Shown here one piece after another: positions 10,129-22,998 of a DNA stretch of 64,000 bases (the first letter of the stretch is position 1; each line of letters starts with the position of its first letter). The notes beneath the pieces were generated by a model. The model ran no database searches. It had not been told where the DNA came from and saw only the letters and a program-made list of their open reading frames with translations. The DNA lies in contig NZ_CP113060.1 in NCBI RefSeq assembly GCF_026625725.1, positions 558,001-622,000 of the forward strand. Direction: 5' to 3'. This stretch comes from Pseudomonas sp. SL4(2022) (GTDB lineage: Bacteria > Pseudomonadota > Gammaproteobacteria > Pseudomonadales > Pseudomonadaceae). Made by a program: the position numbers and the translations under genes.

Positions 10129-10590
10129 TCAATCAAACCTGGGGATAATGTTGGCCTTGTCGATCATGTCGATCGGCAACAGGAATTCATGGTCATCCAC
10201 CTGCACCACCACGTCCTGCTCTTCCACACCGCGCAGAAGGCCCTGAAAGTTGCGTCGCCCTTCAAAAGGTGAGCGCAGCTTGATCTTTACCTGTTCACCA
10301 GCGTGGCCGGCGAACTGTTCAAGAGTGAACAGAGGTCGATCCATCCCTGGTGATGACACCTCAAGGGTGTACTCGGCACTGATCGGGTCCTCAACATCGA
10401 GTACACCACTGATCTGCCGACTGACAATTTCACAGTCTTCGATCACCACGCCGTCAGGCTGCTTATCAATATAAATCCGCAGCAGAGAATGCCGCCCTTG
10501 TGACAGGAACTCGACACCCCAACATTGGTAGCCAAGAGCCTCGACTACCGGGGCCACCAAGGCCTGCAACTGTTCTAGCTTGCTCGACAC
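10129..10590 (-). CDS. rimP: ribosome maturation factor RimP
   Basis: RimP assists 30S assembly. The 153-residue product starts with GTG at 10590 (V-S-S-K-L-E-Q-L-Q) behind a GAGGGG site, and carries the family motifs [14 protein letters not shown] and [12 protein letters not shown]. It is the first protein gene of the nusA-infB operon. A strong terminator hairpin ends only about 20 bases before this start, so expression needs read-through from the promoter at 10811-10840. That implies the leader is regulatory. Confidence 0.96.
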   Translation of the reverse strand: MSSKLEQLQALVAPVVEALGYQCWGVEFLSQGRHSLLRIYIDKQPDGVVIEDCEIVSRQISGVLDVEDPISAEYTLEVSSPGMDRPLFTLEQFAGHAGEQVKIKLRSPFEGRRNFQGLLRGVEEQDVVVQVDDHEFLLPIDMIDKANIIPRFD

Positions 10591-10611
10591 CTGAACCCCT
10601 CGCGCATGCTG

Positions 10612-10640
10612 TAAAAATAAAAAATGGGCGAATCGCCCAT
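10612..10640 (-). terminator. leader terminator immediately before rimP
   Basis: The palindrome ATGGGCGAATCGCCCAT (10624-10640) is followed on the minus strand by TTTTTTATTTTT. It ends 22 bases before the rimP GTG, too close for a separate promoter in between, so it looks like an attenuator of the rimP-nusA-infB operon. Confidence 0.8.
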
Positions 10641-10684
10641 CATCAAACCGTCCTCTAAAGGCCGGGAAAGCTGTCATCCAGCTA

Positions 10685-10708
10685 GCAAAAAGCCCCTTAA
10701 AAGGGGCT
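10685..10708 (-). terminator. first leader terminator after the tRNA-like segment
   Basis: The stem AGCCCC/GGGGCT (10691-10708) is followed on the minus strand by a run of five T. It sits between the tRNA-like relic and the second terminator, forming a tandem pair ahead of rimP. Confidence 0.75.
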
Positions 10709-10718
10709 CCTCTGCAAC

Positions 10719-10794
10719 TCAATGCGGGGACTGGTTTTATCCAGCCAGCTTCGGATTAAACACCCGAGGAGCGACTTTGCTGCTCAATCCCACA
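10719..10794 (-). pseudogene. degenerate initiator tRNA-Met (metY-like) segment
   Basis: Reading the minus strand, about 50 of 76 positions agree with an initiator tRNA as remembered from E. coli. The D stem (GAGC/GCTC), anticodon stem (TCGGG/TCCGA, one wobble) and T stem (GCTGG/CCAGT) all still pair. The acceptor is intact except for one wobble and one A-C mismatch. Lost features are the CAT anticodon (loop now TGTTTAA), the G-G of the D loop, the TTC of the T loop (one base shorter) and the CCA end (TTGA). Position 1-72 is now a T-A pair, so the initiator mismatch is gone. The position before rimP is where metY/tRNA-fMet lies in E. coli and, as far as known, in P. aeruginosa. It is a relic tRNA or a tRNA-shaped leader. 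Confidence 0.75.
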
Positions 10795-10810
10795 TCAAAG
10801 CTGGGGCCGG

Positions 10811-10840
10811 ATTATACGATCGAACCTAACAATGGGTCAA
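10811..10840 (-). promoter_or_regulatory. strong sigma-70 promoter for the tRNA-like/rimP-nusA operon
   Basis: The minus strand carries TTGACC (10835-10840), an 18-base spacer and a perfect TATAAT (10811-10816). The predicted start lies about 10 bases before the tRNA-like segment. Confidence 0.75.
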
Positions 10841-10860
10841 TCGATGTTCCAGCAACAAGA

Positions 10861-10882
10861 AGGCCCGCTTCGAGCGGGCCTT
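10861..10882 (-). terminator. hairpin after tRNA-Leu
   Basis: The stem AGGCCCGCT/AGCGGGCCT with a small loop lies 10 bases after the tRNA-Leu 3' end. The following T-run is weak (TTCTTGTT), so this may be a tRNA-transcript terminator of moderate strength. Confidence 0.6.
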
Positions 10883-10891
10883 CCTGAAAAT

Positions 10892-10977
10892 TGGTACCGA
10901 GGAGGGGACTCGAACCCCTACAGCCTATGGCCACTACCACCTCAAGGTAGCGTGTCTACCAATTCCACCACCTCGGC
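10892..10977 (-). tRNA. tRNA-Leu (anticodon GAG)
   Basis: The minus strand gives a class II tRNA of 86 bases. It starts GCCGAGGTGG, has the anticodon loop C-T-T-G-A-G-G, a long variable arm, the T-loop GTTCGAG and an encoded CCA end. It closely resembles E. coli leuU, which also lies between secG and the metY region, and reads in the same direction as secG upstream. Confidence 0.95.
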
Positions 10978-11009
10978 AAAATCGTTACTTGCATACAACT
11001 TACTGAGTG

Positions 11010-11393
11010 TTACTGCTGCTCGGGAGCCTGAGGTACGTCCACCGCTTCATTAGCCGGCTTAGCTGCATCCAGAACAGGTACATCTTCAACAGCTGGCTTA
11101 GCCTGTTGCACTTCCAAGACTGCCGGATCAGGCAAACCAACCTGAGCCATACCATCAGCTTTGTCTTTAGCAAAGAACGCTAAGCCTAAGCTAGTCATGA
11201 AAAAAGCGGTGGCGAGTATAGCAGTAACTCGACTCAAAAAGGTAGAGGAACCTTGGCTACCAAATACAGTAGCGGAAGCACCCGAACCAAAAGACGCACC
11301 CGCATCTGCACCCTTGCCCTGCTGCAGCAAAACCAGCGCAACAACACCAATGGCACCCAGCAGATGAAGAACAACGATAACTGTTTCCAGCAT
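11010..11393 (-). CDS. secG: protein translocase subunit SecG
   Basis: SecG is the small SecYEG channel subunit of the inner membrane. The 127-residue product has two hydrophobic segments (residues 2-20 and about 52-70) around the conserved [11 protein letters not shown] loop and the [11 protein letters not shown] motif. The C-terminal tail (about 80-127) is Ala/Pro/Glu-rich and acidic. The ATG at 11393 gives M-L-E-T-V-I-V-V-L; a longer frame adds unrelated residues. It starts 4 bases after tpiA, and tRNA-Leu follows it, an arrangement shared with other gammaproteobacteria. Confidence 0.95.
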   Translation of the reverse strand: MLETVIVVLHLLGAIGVVALVLLQQGKGADAGASFGSGASATVFGSQGSSTFLSRVTAILATAFFMTSLGLAFFAKDKADGMAQVGLPDPAVLEVQQAKPAVEDVPVLDAAKPANEAVDVPQAPEQQ

Positions 11394-11397
11394 TTTC

Positions 11398-12153
11398 TCA
11401 GCTTCCTGCGGCACGACAAATCGCACCGAACTCATCCGCATTCAGAGAAGCCCCACCCACAAGCCCCCCATCGATATCCGGCATACCGAACAACTCGGCA
11501 GCACTGGCGGCCTTCACGCTGCCACCATAAAGAATTCTTACCTTGCCAGCCAACTCAGGACTTTTCGCCGCCAACTGCGCACGAATCGCCGCATGCACTT
11601 CCTGCGCCTGCGCAGGCGACGCAGTCAAACCAGTACCAATAGCCCAAACCGGCTCATAAGCGATAACCGCAGCGGAAAACACCTCGACACCCAAAGCATC
11701 AGTCACAGCAGACAACTGCGCCGCAACCACCTCAAGCGTCTGCCCCGCTTCACGCTGAGCCAGGGTCTCGCCGACACACAGCACTGGAAGCAAGCCCGAG
11801 GACTGCGCCACAGCAAATTTGCGCGTCACAACCTCATCGCTTTCGCCCAGCAGCAACCTACGTTCAGAGTGCCCCACCAATACCAGAGAGCAACGCAAAT
11901 CCGCCAACTGACTTGATGCAACCTCACCCGTCAAAGCACCTTGCTGCAACTCAGTCGCGCAATTCTGCGCACCCACTGCCACAGCCTTGCCTGCCAGCCC
12001 ATCAACAACCTGGGCTATATGCACGCAAGAGGGAAAAACCACAACATCCACACCGACAGGCAGGGCCTGCCGAGTGAGACCGTTGATCAGCTCTGCAACG
12101 CTGGCGCGGGTACCGTGCATTTTCCAGTTACCAGCAACCATTGGGCGACGCAT
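11398..12153 (-). CDS. tpiA: triosephosphate isomerase
   Basis: TpiA interconverts dihydroxyacetone phosphate and glyceraldehyde 3-phosphate. The 251-residue protein starts [13 protein letters not shown] with the active-site N-x-K, and has G-H-S-E-R-R (catalytic His) and [11 protein letters not shown] (catalytic Glu and start of loop 6). The phosphate-binding Y-G-G-S-V and G-G-L-V-G-G-A-S-L segments are present. It lies downstream of glmM in one direction, 65 bases away, and is nearly contiguous with secG. Confidence 0.97.
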   Translation of the reverse strand: MRRPMVAGNWKMHGTRASVAELINGLTRQALPVGVDVVVFPSCVHIAQVVDGLAGKAVAVGAQNCATELQQGALTGEVASSQLADLRCSLVLVGHSERRLLLGESDEVVTRKFAVAQSSGLLPVLCVGETLAQREAGQTLEVVAAQLSAVTDALGVEVFSAAVIAYEPVWAIGTGLTASPAQAQEVHAAIRAQLAAKSPELAGKVRILYGGSVKAASAAELFGMPDIDGGLVGGASLNADEFGAICRAAGS

Positions 12154-12218
12154 GCTTTACCTCGTCGGTCAAAGAGGGCGCAGATGTTACCCAACAGATT
12201 CCCGAATGGCAAGCCGAA

Positions 12219-13556
12219 TCAAGCACATACACCCGCAACAACTTTAGCCAACTCATCGGCATAGCCGCGAACCTGGCCTTCATCATCGCCTTCAACCATG
12301 ACACGTACCAAGGGCTCGGTCCCAGATTTGCGCAATAACACACGACCGCGCCCCGCCATCTGCTCGGTCACTCGAGCACTGGCCTCCTGCACGGCAGGGT
12401 GCTCCAGCGGATCGACACCTCCGGCAAAACGCACATTCACCAACACCTGCGGACACTTCTGCATACCTAGGCGCGCCTCACCCAACGTCTGCCCACGACG
12501 CTTGAGCGCCATCAGCACTTGCAACGCTGCGATGATCGCATCGCCCGTGGTGGTGTGCTGCAGGCACAACAAGTGCCCGGAATTCTCGCCACCCAACTGC
12601 CAATTACGCGCCAGCAGCTCGGCGATCACATAGCGATCGCCAACCTTGGCCCGCGCAAAGGGAATACCCAAATCAGCCAAGGCTAATTCGAGCCCCAGAT
12701 TACTCATTAACGTACCGACCACCCCACCCTGCAGCTTGCCGCGCTCCAGCAAATCGCGAGCAATGATGAACAGTAACTCATCACCATCCACCAGCGCACC
12801 GGAGTGATCGGCCATCAACACCCGATCCGCATCGCCATCGAAGGCGATACCCAGGTCCGCCTGCTGCGCCAACACCTCAGCCTGCAGCGCCTCGATATGC
12901 GTAGAACCACAGTTGTCATTAATGTTAAGGCCGTTTGGCTGCGCCGAAAGCACCGTGACATGCGCCCCCAACTCACGGAAGACACTCGGTGCAACCTTAT
13001 AGGCAGCGCCATGCGCACAGTCCACCACCACTTTAAGGCCAGCAAAGCTTGTACTGCTTGGCACGCTACTTTTGCAGAATTCGATATAGCGCCCAGCGGC
13101 ATCATTGATCCGCGACACCTTACCCAACTGCTCGGACTCCACCACACTCATCGGCGTATCGAGCAACTCTTCGATCATCAACTCGATCTCGTCCGGCAAC
13201 TTGGTGCCCTGCCCCGAGAAGAACTTGATGCCATTGTCATGGTGCGGATTGTGCGAAGCACTGATAACAATACCGGCCTCGGCATGAAAGGTGCGGGTCA
13301 GGTAGGCAATAGCTGGCGTGGGCATTGGCCCTAAAAGCATTACATCGGCACCTGCCGCAGACAAACCCGCCTCCAGGGCCGACTCAAACATATAGCCGGA
13401 AATTCGCGTGTCCTTGCCGATCAGGATGCGGCACTTGCCCTGCTTGCGGAACGCCATGCCAGCCGCCCAGCCAAGCTTGAGCATGAAATCCGGTGTAATG
13501 GGAAAATCACCCACTCGCCCACGGATCCCGTCAGTACCAAAATATTTTCTAGCCAT
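12219..13556 (-). CDS. glmM: phosphoglucosamine mutase
   Basis: GlmM converts glucosamine 6-phosphate to glucosamine 1-phosphate for peptidoglycan and LPS. The 445-residue protein has the N-terminal [12 protein letters not shown] motif, the phosphoserine loop [12 protein letters not shown] (about residue 100), the metal site D-G-D-A-D-R and a C-terminal R-K-S-G-T-E-P phosphate-binding loop. It follows folP by 18 bases in the ftsH-folP-glmM order typical of proteobacteria. Confidence 0.97.
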   Translation of the reverse strand: MARKYFGTDGIRGRVGDFPITPDFMLKLGWAAGMAFRKQGKCRILIGKDTRISGYMFESALEAGLSAAGADVMLLGPMPTPAIAYLTRTFHAEAGIVISASHNPHHDNGIKFFSGQGTKLPDEIELMIEELLDTPMSVVESEQLGKVSRINDAAGRYIEFCKSSVPSSTSFAGLKVVVDCAHGAAYKVAPSVFRELGAHVTVLSAQPNGLNINDNCGSTHIEALQAEVLAQQADLGIAFDGDADRVLMADHSGALVDGDELLFIIARDLLERGKLQGGVVGTLMSNLGLELALADLGIPFARAKVGDRYVIAELLARNWQLGGENSGHLLCLQHTTTGDAIIAALQVLMALKRRGQTLGEARLGMQKCPQVLVNVRFAGGVDPLEHPAVQEASARVTEQMAGRGRVLLRKSGTEPLVRVMVEGDDEGQVRGYADELAKVVAGVCA

Positions 13557-13574
13557 CCCACCAATCCCTCTAAC

Positions 13575-14425
13575 TTATTCTGCCGCTTCAACTGCGGCGA
13601 TCATGCGCACCACATCAACCGTTTCTGCCACATCATGCACACGCAGGATGTGGGCTCCCTTACTGACAGCCAGAGCAGCCAGCGCCAGACTGCCATACAA
13701 GCGCTCACCGACCTCGTGACCCAACACCTTGCCAATCATGCTTTTACGCGAAGCACCCACCAGTAGAGGACGGCCCAGCGCATGCAGAGCCTGGACATGC
13801 TTGAACAGCGACAAATTGTGCGCCAAGGTTTTCGCAAAGCCAAAACCCGGATCAAGAATGATCCGCTCAGCGACAATCCCAGCTGCTGCGCACGCAGCCA
13901 TACGCTCAAGCAAAAAATCACGCACCTCGACTACAATATCTGCGTACTGAGCCCCCTGCTGCATGGTGCTCGGCTCACCGCGCATGTGCATCAGACACAC
14001 GGGCAAGCCGCTATCGAATGCCGCATCGAGAGCACCATCACGCTGCAGTGAGCGCACATCATTGATAAGCCCCACCCCTAAGCGCGCGGTTTCTCGCATG
14101 ACAGCTGGCGTCGACGTATCCACCGAGATAATCACATCCAACTCGGCAGCAATGGCCTCAACAATCGGCGCAACCCGCTCCAATTCCTCAACTGGAGAGA
14201 CCGCGCACGCACCCGGGCGAGTCGACTCCCCCCAACATCAATCAGCGTCGCCCCAGCCCGCCACATCGCCTCAGCATGACGCAAGGCCGCATCACGCTGA
14301 CCGTAGCGCCCGCCATCAGAGAAGGAGTCTGGGGTAACGTTGAGGATGCCCATCACTTGCGGACGGCTTAAATCAAGAAACCGGCTGCCACAGGGCAGCC
14401 GGTTAAAGGTAGGAACAACAGACAT
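13575..14425 (-). pseudogene. folP: dihydropteroate synthase, frame broken by one base
   Basis: FolP joins p-aminobenzoate to the pterin in folate synthesis and is the sulfonamide target. Two overlapping frames together give a full-length protein. The first (from ATG 14425) carries M-G-I-L-N-V-T-P-D-S-F-S-D-G-G and runs to I-D-V-G-G. The second resumes at the E-S-T-R-P-G-A segment and continues through V-D-T-S-T, the D-P-G-F-G-F loop and the V-G-A-S-R-K-S loop to the stop at 13575. The switch falls at a run of six C (plus strand 14228-14233), where seven are needed to read G-G-E-S-T. The enzyme is normally essential, so a sequencing or assembly error is as likely as a mutation. A perfect hairpin lies in codons 7-15. 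Confidence 0.9.
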
Positions 14426-14433
14426 GAAGAACC

Positions 14434-16359
14434 TTAATGCTCAGCGGCAGGGCCACCAATGGGTTTTTCCGCAGATTCGGCTATCTCAACCGGAGCGGTT
14501 GGCGTGCCGTTATTGTCATCACCACCCTGCCAGCCCTTCGGATCACGCGGAGCCAGGCCATTCATGATGTCTTCGATCTGCTCGGCGTCGATGGTTTCGT
14601 ACTTCATCAGCGCTTCCGCCATGGCATCAAGCTTGTCGCGATTTTCCTGCAACAGACGCTTGGCAGTGCCATAGCACTCATCAATAATGCTGCGCACTTC
14701 CAGATCAATCAGCTTGGCGGTATCTGCCGAGACGTTGCTCTGCTGGCTACCCATGCTGCGCCCCAAAAACACCTCACCCTCTTCTTCCGCATACATCAGT
14801 GGACCAAGCTTCTCAGACAAGCCCCACTTGGTCACCATGTTCTTAGCCAACTGAGTGGCGCGCATGATGTCGTTGGAAGCCCCCGTGGTTACACCATCAA
14901 AGCCAAGGGTCATTTCTTCGGCAATACGACCGCCGAACAACGAGCAGATCTGACTGATCAGCGCACGCTTGGAAAGGCTGTAGCGATCCTCCTCTGGGAG
15001 GAACATGGTCACGCCCAGGGCACGACCGCGGGGGATGATCGAAACCTTGTAGACCGGATCATGCTCAGGCACCAAACGACCAACGATGGCGTGACCGGCC
15101 TCATGGTACGCCGTGTTGAGCTTCTCCTTATCGGACATGACCATGGTCTTGCGCTCGGCACCCATCATGATCTTGTCTTTGGCCAGCTCGAACTCTTTCA
15201 TCTCGACCAAACGCTTGCCTGCACGCGCAGCAAAGAGTGAAGCCTCGTTGACCAGATTGGCCAGATCAGCACCCGAGAAGCCGGGGGTGCCACGAGCGAT
15301 CACGGCCGGAGCAACGTCTTCGCCCATCGGCACCTTGCGCATATGCACTTTCAGAATCTGCTCGCGACCACGGATATCCGGCAACCCCACTACCACCTGA
15401 CGGTCGAAACGACCAGGACGCAACAGCGCCGGATCAAGCACATCAGGGCGGTTGGTGGCGGCAATCACGATGATGCCGTCGTTCATTTCAAAGCCGTCCA
15501 TCTCTACCAGTAGCTGGTTGAGAGTCTGCTCACGCTCATCGTGACCGCCACCCATGCCAGCACCACGATGGCGACCTACAGCGTCGATCTCATCGATAAA
15601 GATGATGCAGGGTGCGTGCTTCTTGGCCTGCTCGAACATGTCACGCACACGACTGGCACCGACACCGACGAACATCTCGACAAAGTCCGAACCCGAAATG
15701 GTGAAGAACGGCACTTTGGCTTCGCCGGCAACAGCCTTGGCAAGCAATGTTTTACCGGTACCTGGCGAACCAACCATCAGCACGCCGCGCGGGATGCGAC
15801 CGCCGAGGCGCTGGAACTTGCCTGGATCACGTAGAAATTCAACCAGCTCGCTGACTTCCTCCTTGGCCTCGTCGCAACCAGCGACGTCAGCGAAGGTGGT
15901 CTTGACCTGATCCTCGGAGAGTAGACGCGCCTTGGACTTGCCGAAGCTCATCGGTCCACCCTTACCGCCCGCACCGCCTTGCATCTGGCGCATGAAGAAC
16001 ATGAACACGGCAATAATCACCAGGATCGGGAAGCTGGCAACCAACAACTGGGTCCAGATGCTTTGCTGCTCAGGCTGCTTGCCGACGATCTCGACGTTGT
16101 TGTCCATCAAGTCCTTGATCAGACCGTTGTCCTGAATCGCCGGACGCACAGTCTCGAACGGCGAACCATCGATACGCGTGCCACTGATGGTGAAACCATC
16201 CACGGTCACGCGCTTGACGCTACCGCCCTGAACCTGCTGGATAAACTCCGAGTAGTTGAGTTTGTTCGACTCACTCGGGCTGGAGAAATTGTTCATCACC
16301 GTCACCAAGACAGCGGCGATGATCAGCCACAGGACCAGATTCTTTGCCATGTCGTTCAA
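14434..16359 (-). CDS. ftsH: ATP-dependent zinc metalloprotease FtsH
   Basis: FtsH is the membrane AAA+ protease that degrades misfolded and regulatory proteins. The 641-residue product has two membrane segments (about 7-23 and 105-122), an AAA domain with Walker A G-S-P-G-T-G-K-T (Ser where most FtsH have Pro), Walker B I-I-F-I-D-E-I-D, the H-E-A-G-H zinc site and a Gly/Pro/Glu-rich tail. The TTG at 16359 has GAGGG at good spacing. The ATG at 16350 (M-A-K-N-L) is the family-like alternative but is farther from that site. It is followed by folP after 8 bases. Confidence 0.97.
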   Translation of the reverse strand: MNDMAKNLVLWLIIAAVLVTVMNNFSSPSESNKLNYSEFIQQVQGGSVKRVTVDGFTISGTRIDGSPFETVRPAIQDNGLIKDLMDNNVEIVGKQPEQQSIWTQLLVASFPILVIIAVFMFFMRQMQGGAGGKGGPMSFGKSKARLLSEDQVKTTFADVAGCDEAKEEVSELVEFLRDPGKFQRLGGRIPRGVLMVGSPGTGKTLLAKAVAGEAKVPFFTISGSDFVEMFVGVGASRVRDMFEQAKKHAPCIIFIDEIDAVGRHRGAGMGGGHDEREQTLNQLLVEMDGFEMNDGIIVIAATNRPDVLDPALLRPGRFDRQVVVGLPDIRGREQILKVHMRKVPMGEDVAPAVIARGTPGFSGADLANLVNEASLFAARAGKRLVEMKEFELAKDKIMMGAERKTMVMSDKEKLNTAYHEAGHAIVGRLVPEHDPVYKVSIIPRGRALGVTMFLPEEDRYSLSKRALISQICSLFGGRIAEEMTLGFDGVTTGASNDIMRATQLAKNMVTKWGLSEKLGPLMYAEEEGEVFLGRSMGSQQSNVSADTAKLIDLEVRSIIDECYGTAKRLLQENRDKLDAMAEALMKYETIDAEQIEDIMNGLAPRDPKGWQGGDDNNGTPTAPVEIAESAEKPIGGPAAEH

Positions 16360-16531
16360 TTAACTACCCTCTGAAGCAGGCCCCGTGCCGAAGCGCACTT
16401 CGCATGACGACCAGTTATGTACCGATCTAACTTACTACACAACGCCCACTCCTGGCAGACGCCGTCTGTAACCCTTTATTTGTTCCAGGACCACAAGATC
16501 CAGAAACAAACCGCTATCTCAGCGCTAACCA

Positions 16532-17155
16532 TCAAATGCCGCGGAAACCACGCGCCAACAAATACTGCTCACGCGAGCGATCGCGCGAAGAAAGCGGCTT
16601 GCGCATCTGCACTTTATCGAACATCTGGCGCACCTGTTTGTGGTACTGGTCGAAACCTTCGCCCTGGAAGATCTTGATCAGAAAGTCACCACCGGGCCGC
16701 AAGACTCGCGCCGACAGATCCAGAGCCAACTCACACAAGTACATGGCGCGCGGCTGATCCGACTCCCTTACACCACTCATATTGGGGGCCATATCGGAAA
16801 TCACAAGGTCCACCTGATTATCCCCGATGGCGTCGAGTATCCGGGCAAACACCGCATCATCAGTAAAGTCGCCCTGAATGAAGGTGACATCAGGGATGCT
16901 GTCCATCTCCAGAATATCTGACGCGATCAGGCGACCTTTGTCACCGATCACCCGACTGGTGACCTGCGACCAACCGCCAGGGGCCGCACCCAGATCGACT
17001 ACAGTGATACCAGGCCTGAGGATGCGATCCTTCTCCTGGATCTCCAATAGCTTGTAGCTGGCGCGCGAACGATAGCCATCCTTCTGCGCCATTTTGACGT
17101 AGGGGTCGTTGAAATGCTCTTTCAGCCAACCTTGACTGGTCTTGGAACGGGCCAC
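16532..17155 (-). CDS. rlmE: 23S rRNA 2'-O-ribose U2552 methyltransferase
   Basis: RlmE (FtsJ/RrmJ) methylates U2552 of 23S rRNA in the A site late in 50S maturation. The 207-residue product starts with GTG at 17155 (V-A-R-S-K-T-S), chosen because the upstream ATG adds non-family residues and the GTG has a GAGGT site. It carries the SAM loop [11 protein letters not shown], the S-D-M-A-P-N motif with the catalytic Asp, the I-K-I-F-Q-G catalytic Lys, and a C-terminal [10 protein letters not shown] segment. It lies upstream of ftsH on the minus strand and is divergent from yhbY. Confidence 0.96.
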   Translation of the reverse strand: MARSKTSQGWLKEHFNDPYVKMAQKDGYRSRASYKLLEIQEKDRILRPGITVVDLGAAPGGWSQVTSRVIGDKGRLIASDILEMDSIPDVTFIQGDFTDDAVFARILDAIGDNQVDLVISDMAPNMSGVRESDQPRAMYLCELALDLSARVLRPGGDFLIKIFQGEGFDQYHKQVRQMFDKVQMRKPLSSRDRSREQYLLARGFRGI

Positions 17156-17258
17156 GCAATACCTCGAACTGTGCAACGCATGAATATCTGGGCGGCCCCG
17201 AGGACGCTCGGGTAAACTAACTGCCGTTTTTTACCAGATTAAATGCAGGAATCAGATT

Positions 17259-17570
17259 ATGCCGCTCACTCAAGAGCAGAAGAAACAATTCAAATCTATC
17301 GGCCACCACCTGAAGCCTGTATTGATCGTGGCAGACAATGGTTTGACCGAAGGTGTGCTGGCTGAACTGGAGCGCGCACTGAGCGATCATGAACTGATTA
17401 AAGTGCAATTACGCATCATCGAGCGTGAAGATCGCCTGGCCGCCATCAGCGAGCTGTGCAAAGCCGGCAATGCCGAGACCGTACAGGTGATCGGCAAGAT
17501 GGCACTGATCTACCGCAAGAACCCCAAGGTGAACAAGAACCTGTCCAACGTGCATCGCCACCAGGGCTGA
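17259..17570 (+). CDS. yhbY: YhbY-family ribosome assembly RNA-binding protein
   Basis: The 103-residue protein is a single CRM/YhbY RNA-binding domain. It has L-T-x-x-Q-K-K-x-F-K-S-I-G-H-H-L-K-P, the V-A-D-N-G-L-T-E-G-V loop, and the G-K-M-A-L-I-Y-R-K-N-P-K region near the C-terminus. E. coli YhbY associates with pre-50S particles. The gene is divergent from rlmE, another 50S maturation factor, with 103 bases between the starts, so the two may share a control region. The start has weak upstream pairing but matches the family N-terminus. Confidence 0.93.
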   Translation: MPLTQEQKKQFKSIGHHLKPVLIVADNGLTEGVLAELERALSDHELIKVQLRIIEREDRLAAISELCKAGNAETVQVIGKMALIYRKNPKVNKNLSNVHRHQG

Positions 17571-17618
17571 TGCATATGCATGGCAAGGCGCACAACGTCT
17601 TGCCATGCACTGCCCAGA

Positions 17619-18065
17619 CTAGTGCTTGCGGCGCAATCGATCCGGCACCGGCTGCAACACCAGCAACAAACCACAGAATGCCATCACCAAGTAACTGAAC
17701 ATCAACCAGAGTTCAGGCTCCGGCAACAGCAGGCGCACTGCAAAATAACTGCCGGCCATAACCGCCACAATCAGCAGTAGCTGACCGCGCATATCACGCC
17801 AAAGACTGTTCAATCGCCCCGCACGTAATAAAACCAGCACCTGCACGGCCACGCAGCTAGCGCTCAGACCGACCAACAATGGGCGCAGGGTATTACTGAT
17901 TTCTTCTACCAGCAACGACGCCAGCCCCATCTTGCCAATCGCAGGCAGCAACAAAAAATGCAGCAACCACAGGCCGCCAACCCAGAGTGTCTGGGCAAGC
18001 AGCCAGCTGATTGCACCGGCATCCCGCGCACCGGGCTTAGAGATGGCGAACCTCGACGATCTCAT
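17619..18065 (-). CDS. DUF4149 membrane protein
   Basis: This is a 148-residue integral membrane protein with four hydrophobic stretches (about residues 20-42, 52-72, 85-105 and 110-135) and few polar residues. The pattern [13 protein letters not shown] matches DUF4149, the family of the P. aeruginosa gene in the same position between greA and yhbY. No function is known. The ATG at 18065 is inside the greA 3' end, so the two genes overlap by 29 bases in different frames. A longer frame to 18104 has no ribosome site. Translation is likely coupled to greA. Confidence 0.8.
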   Translation of the reverse strand: MRSSRFAISKPGARDAGAISWLLAQTLWVGGLWLLHFLLLPAIGKMGLASLLVEEISNTLRPLLVGLSASCVAVQVLVLLRAGRLNSLWRDMRGQLLLIVAVMAGSYFAVRLLLPEPELWLMFSYLVMAFCGLLLVLQPVPDRLRRKH

Positions 18066-18509
18066 ATTCGAGCGCGCCACTGGGCGTCTGCACGACCACC
18101 ACATCCCCTTCGTTCTTGCCGATCAAAGCACGCGCGATGGGTGAGCCAACGGAAATTTTGCGTTGCTTGATGTCCGCCTCGTCTTCACCAACGATCTGGT
18201 AGACCACACTTTCATCGGTCTCGCAGTTAGCGATCTCCACAGTGGTACCGAAAATCACCTTGCCGGTGTGCTCAATAGTGGTGACGTCAATGATCACCGC
18301 ATTCTGCAGACGCCCCTCAATGTCACGGATACGCGCCTCAACCATGCCCTGCTGCTCGCGTGCGGCGTGGTATTCGGCGTTTTCCTTGAGGTCACCCAGC
18401 TCGCGCGCCGTGCCGATGTCCTGACTGAGCTTGGGGCGCACCACCTTGGTCAAATGCGCCAGTTCTTCTTCCAGGGCGCGCGCGCCCTGAACGGTCATGG
18501 GGTATTTGG

Positions 18510-18513
<4 letters not shown>
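18037..18513 (-). CDS. greA: transcription elongation factor GreA
   Basis: GreA rescues backtracked RNA polymerase by stimulating RNA cleavage. The 158-residue protein has the N-terminal coiled coil (residues 1-75) with the acidic tip in [10 protein letters not shown] and a C-terminal FKBP-like domain with [11 protein letters not shown]. The start ATG overlaps the carB stop codon by four bases (ATGA), so carB and greA form a translationally coupled pair, and the DUF4149 gene follows with overlap. Confidence 0.97.
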
Positions 18514-21731
<3,218 letters not shown>

Positions 21732-21767
21732 GTTCTCTCTCTCGAATCCTTGGGTCAGTCGGCGGGC

Positions 21768-22916
21768 TTAACGGCGCTTGGCCATGGCTTCGATAAATCG
21801 GTCAAACAAGGGGGCTACGTCGTGCGGGCCAGGGCTGGCTTCAGGGTGACCCTGAAAGCTGAAGGCGTCCTTGTCGGTGCGTTCGATACCCTGCAGGGTG
21901 CCGTCGAACAGCGACTTGTGGGTGGCACGCAGATTGGCCGGCAGGCTCGGCTCGTCCACGGCAAAACCGTGGTTCTGACTGGTGATCATCACCACACCGG
22001 TTTTCAGGTCCTGCACCGGGTGGTTGGCACCGTGATGACCATGGCCCATTTTCAGGGTCTTGGCGCCCGAAGCCAGAGCCAGCAACTGGTGACCGAGGCA
22101 AATACCGAAGACCGGAATCTCTGTCTGCAGCACGTCCTTGATCGCCTGGATGGCGTAGTCGCACGGCTCAGGATCGCCTGGGCCATTGGAGAGGAACACG
22201 CCATCGGGATTCAGCGCCAGCACCTCGGCAGCCGGCGTCTGCGCCGGCACCACAGTCAGGCGGCAACCGCGCTCGACCAGCATGCGCAGGATGTTGGTCT
22301 TGACCCCGTAATCGTAAGCAACCACGTGGTAAGGCAGAGCACTGGCGGCGACTTCAGGATGGCTGTCGCTTTTCAGCTCCCAGGTGCTCGAACGCCACTC
22401 GTAACGGTCGGTGCAGCTGACTTCTTTGGCCAGGTCCATGCCTTTCAGCCCCGGGAAACTGCGCGCCAGCTCAAGGGCTTTTTCCTCGGTGGCGTCGTCG
22501 CCAACCAGGATGCAGCCATTCTGTGAGCCTTTTTCACGCAGGATGCGGGTAAGGCGACGGGTATCGATGCCGGCAATGGCAACGGTGCCGTTTTCCTTGA
22601 GGTACTCATCCAGCGGTTGTTTGTTGCGCCAGTTACTGGAGATCAACGGCAGATCGCGGATGATCAGGCCGGCAGCCCAGACGCGGTCTGACTCGGCATC
22701 TTCCGGCGTGGTGCCGGTGTTGCCGATGTGCGGATAAGTCAGGGTAACGATTTGCTGGGCATAGGAAGGATCGGTAAGGATTTCCTGATAGCCGGTCATG
22801 GCGGTGTTAAAAACCACCTCTCCAATAGTCTGGCCATCGGCACCGATGGCCTCGCCGCGAAAAATGCTGCCATCAGCAAGAGCCAGAATGGCAGGTTTAA
22901 GGGCTGGCTTACTCAA
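21768..22916 (-). CDS. carA: carbamoyl-phosphate synthase small subunit
   Basis: CarA is the glutaminase subunit that supplies ammonia to CarB. The 382-residue protein has the N-terminal small-subunit domain ([13 protein letters not shown]) and a class I glutamine amidotransferase domain with the nucleophile in [10 protein letters not shown] and the His-Glu pair in Q-G-H-P-E-A-S-P-G. The start is TTG at 22916 behind a consensus GGAGG. The upstream region holds a terminator-like hairpin and an 8-base inverted repeat. carAB in Pseudomonas responds to arginine and pyrimidines, but no operator was identified here with certainty. Confidence 0.97.
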   Translation of the reverse strand: MSKPALKPAILALADGSIFRGEAIGADGQTIGEVVFNTAMTGYQEILTDPSYAQQIVTLTYPHIGNTGTTPEDAESDRVWAAGLIIRDLPLISSNWRNKQPLDEYLKENGTVAIAGIDTRRLTRILREKGSQNGCILVGDDATEEKALELARSFPGLKGMDLAKEVSCTDRYEWRSSTWELKSDSHPEVAASALPYHVVAYDYGVKTNILRMLVERGCRLTVVPAQTPAAEVLALNPDGVFLSNGPGDPEPCDYAIQAIKDVLQTEIPVFGICLGHQLLALASGAKTLKMGHGHHGANHPVQDLKTGVVMITSQNHGFAVDEPSLPANLRATHKSLFDGTLQGIERTDKDAFSFQGHPEASPGPHDVAPLFDRFIEAMAKRR

Positions 22917-22958
22917 GAAAACCTCCGAAAATCAAAACGTGAAGCAAACGCAGATTGT

Positions 22959-22998
22959 AAAAAAGCGGGATGACGTATCGACCGTCACCCCGCTTTTT
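22959..22998 (-). terminator. terminator/attenuator hairpin between dapB and carA
   Basis: The stem AAGCGGG-TGACG/CGTCA-CCCGCTT, with one mismatch bulge, is followed on the minus strand by six T. It can end the dapB transcript. As it lies only about 45 bases before the carA TTG, it could also attenuate carAB if the promoter is upstream of it. Confidence 0.75.

Noticed and set aside
14132..14183. Programmed frameshift in folP
   Set aside because: The G-run is present, but no typical slippery heptamer with a stimulatory structure was identified. It is kept only as one possibility in the folP finding.
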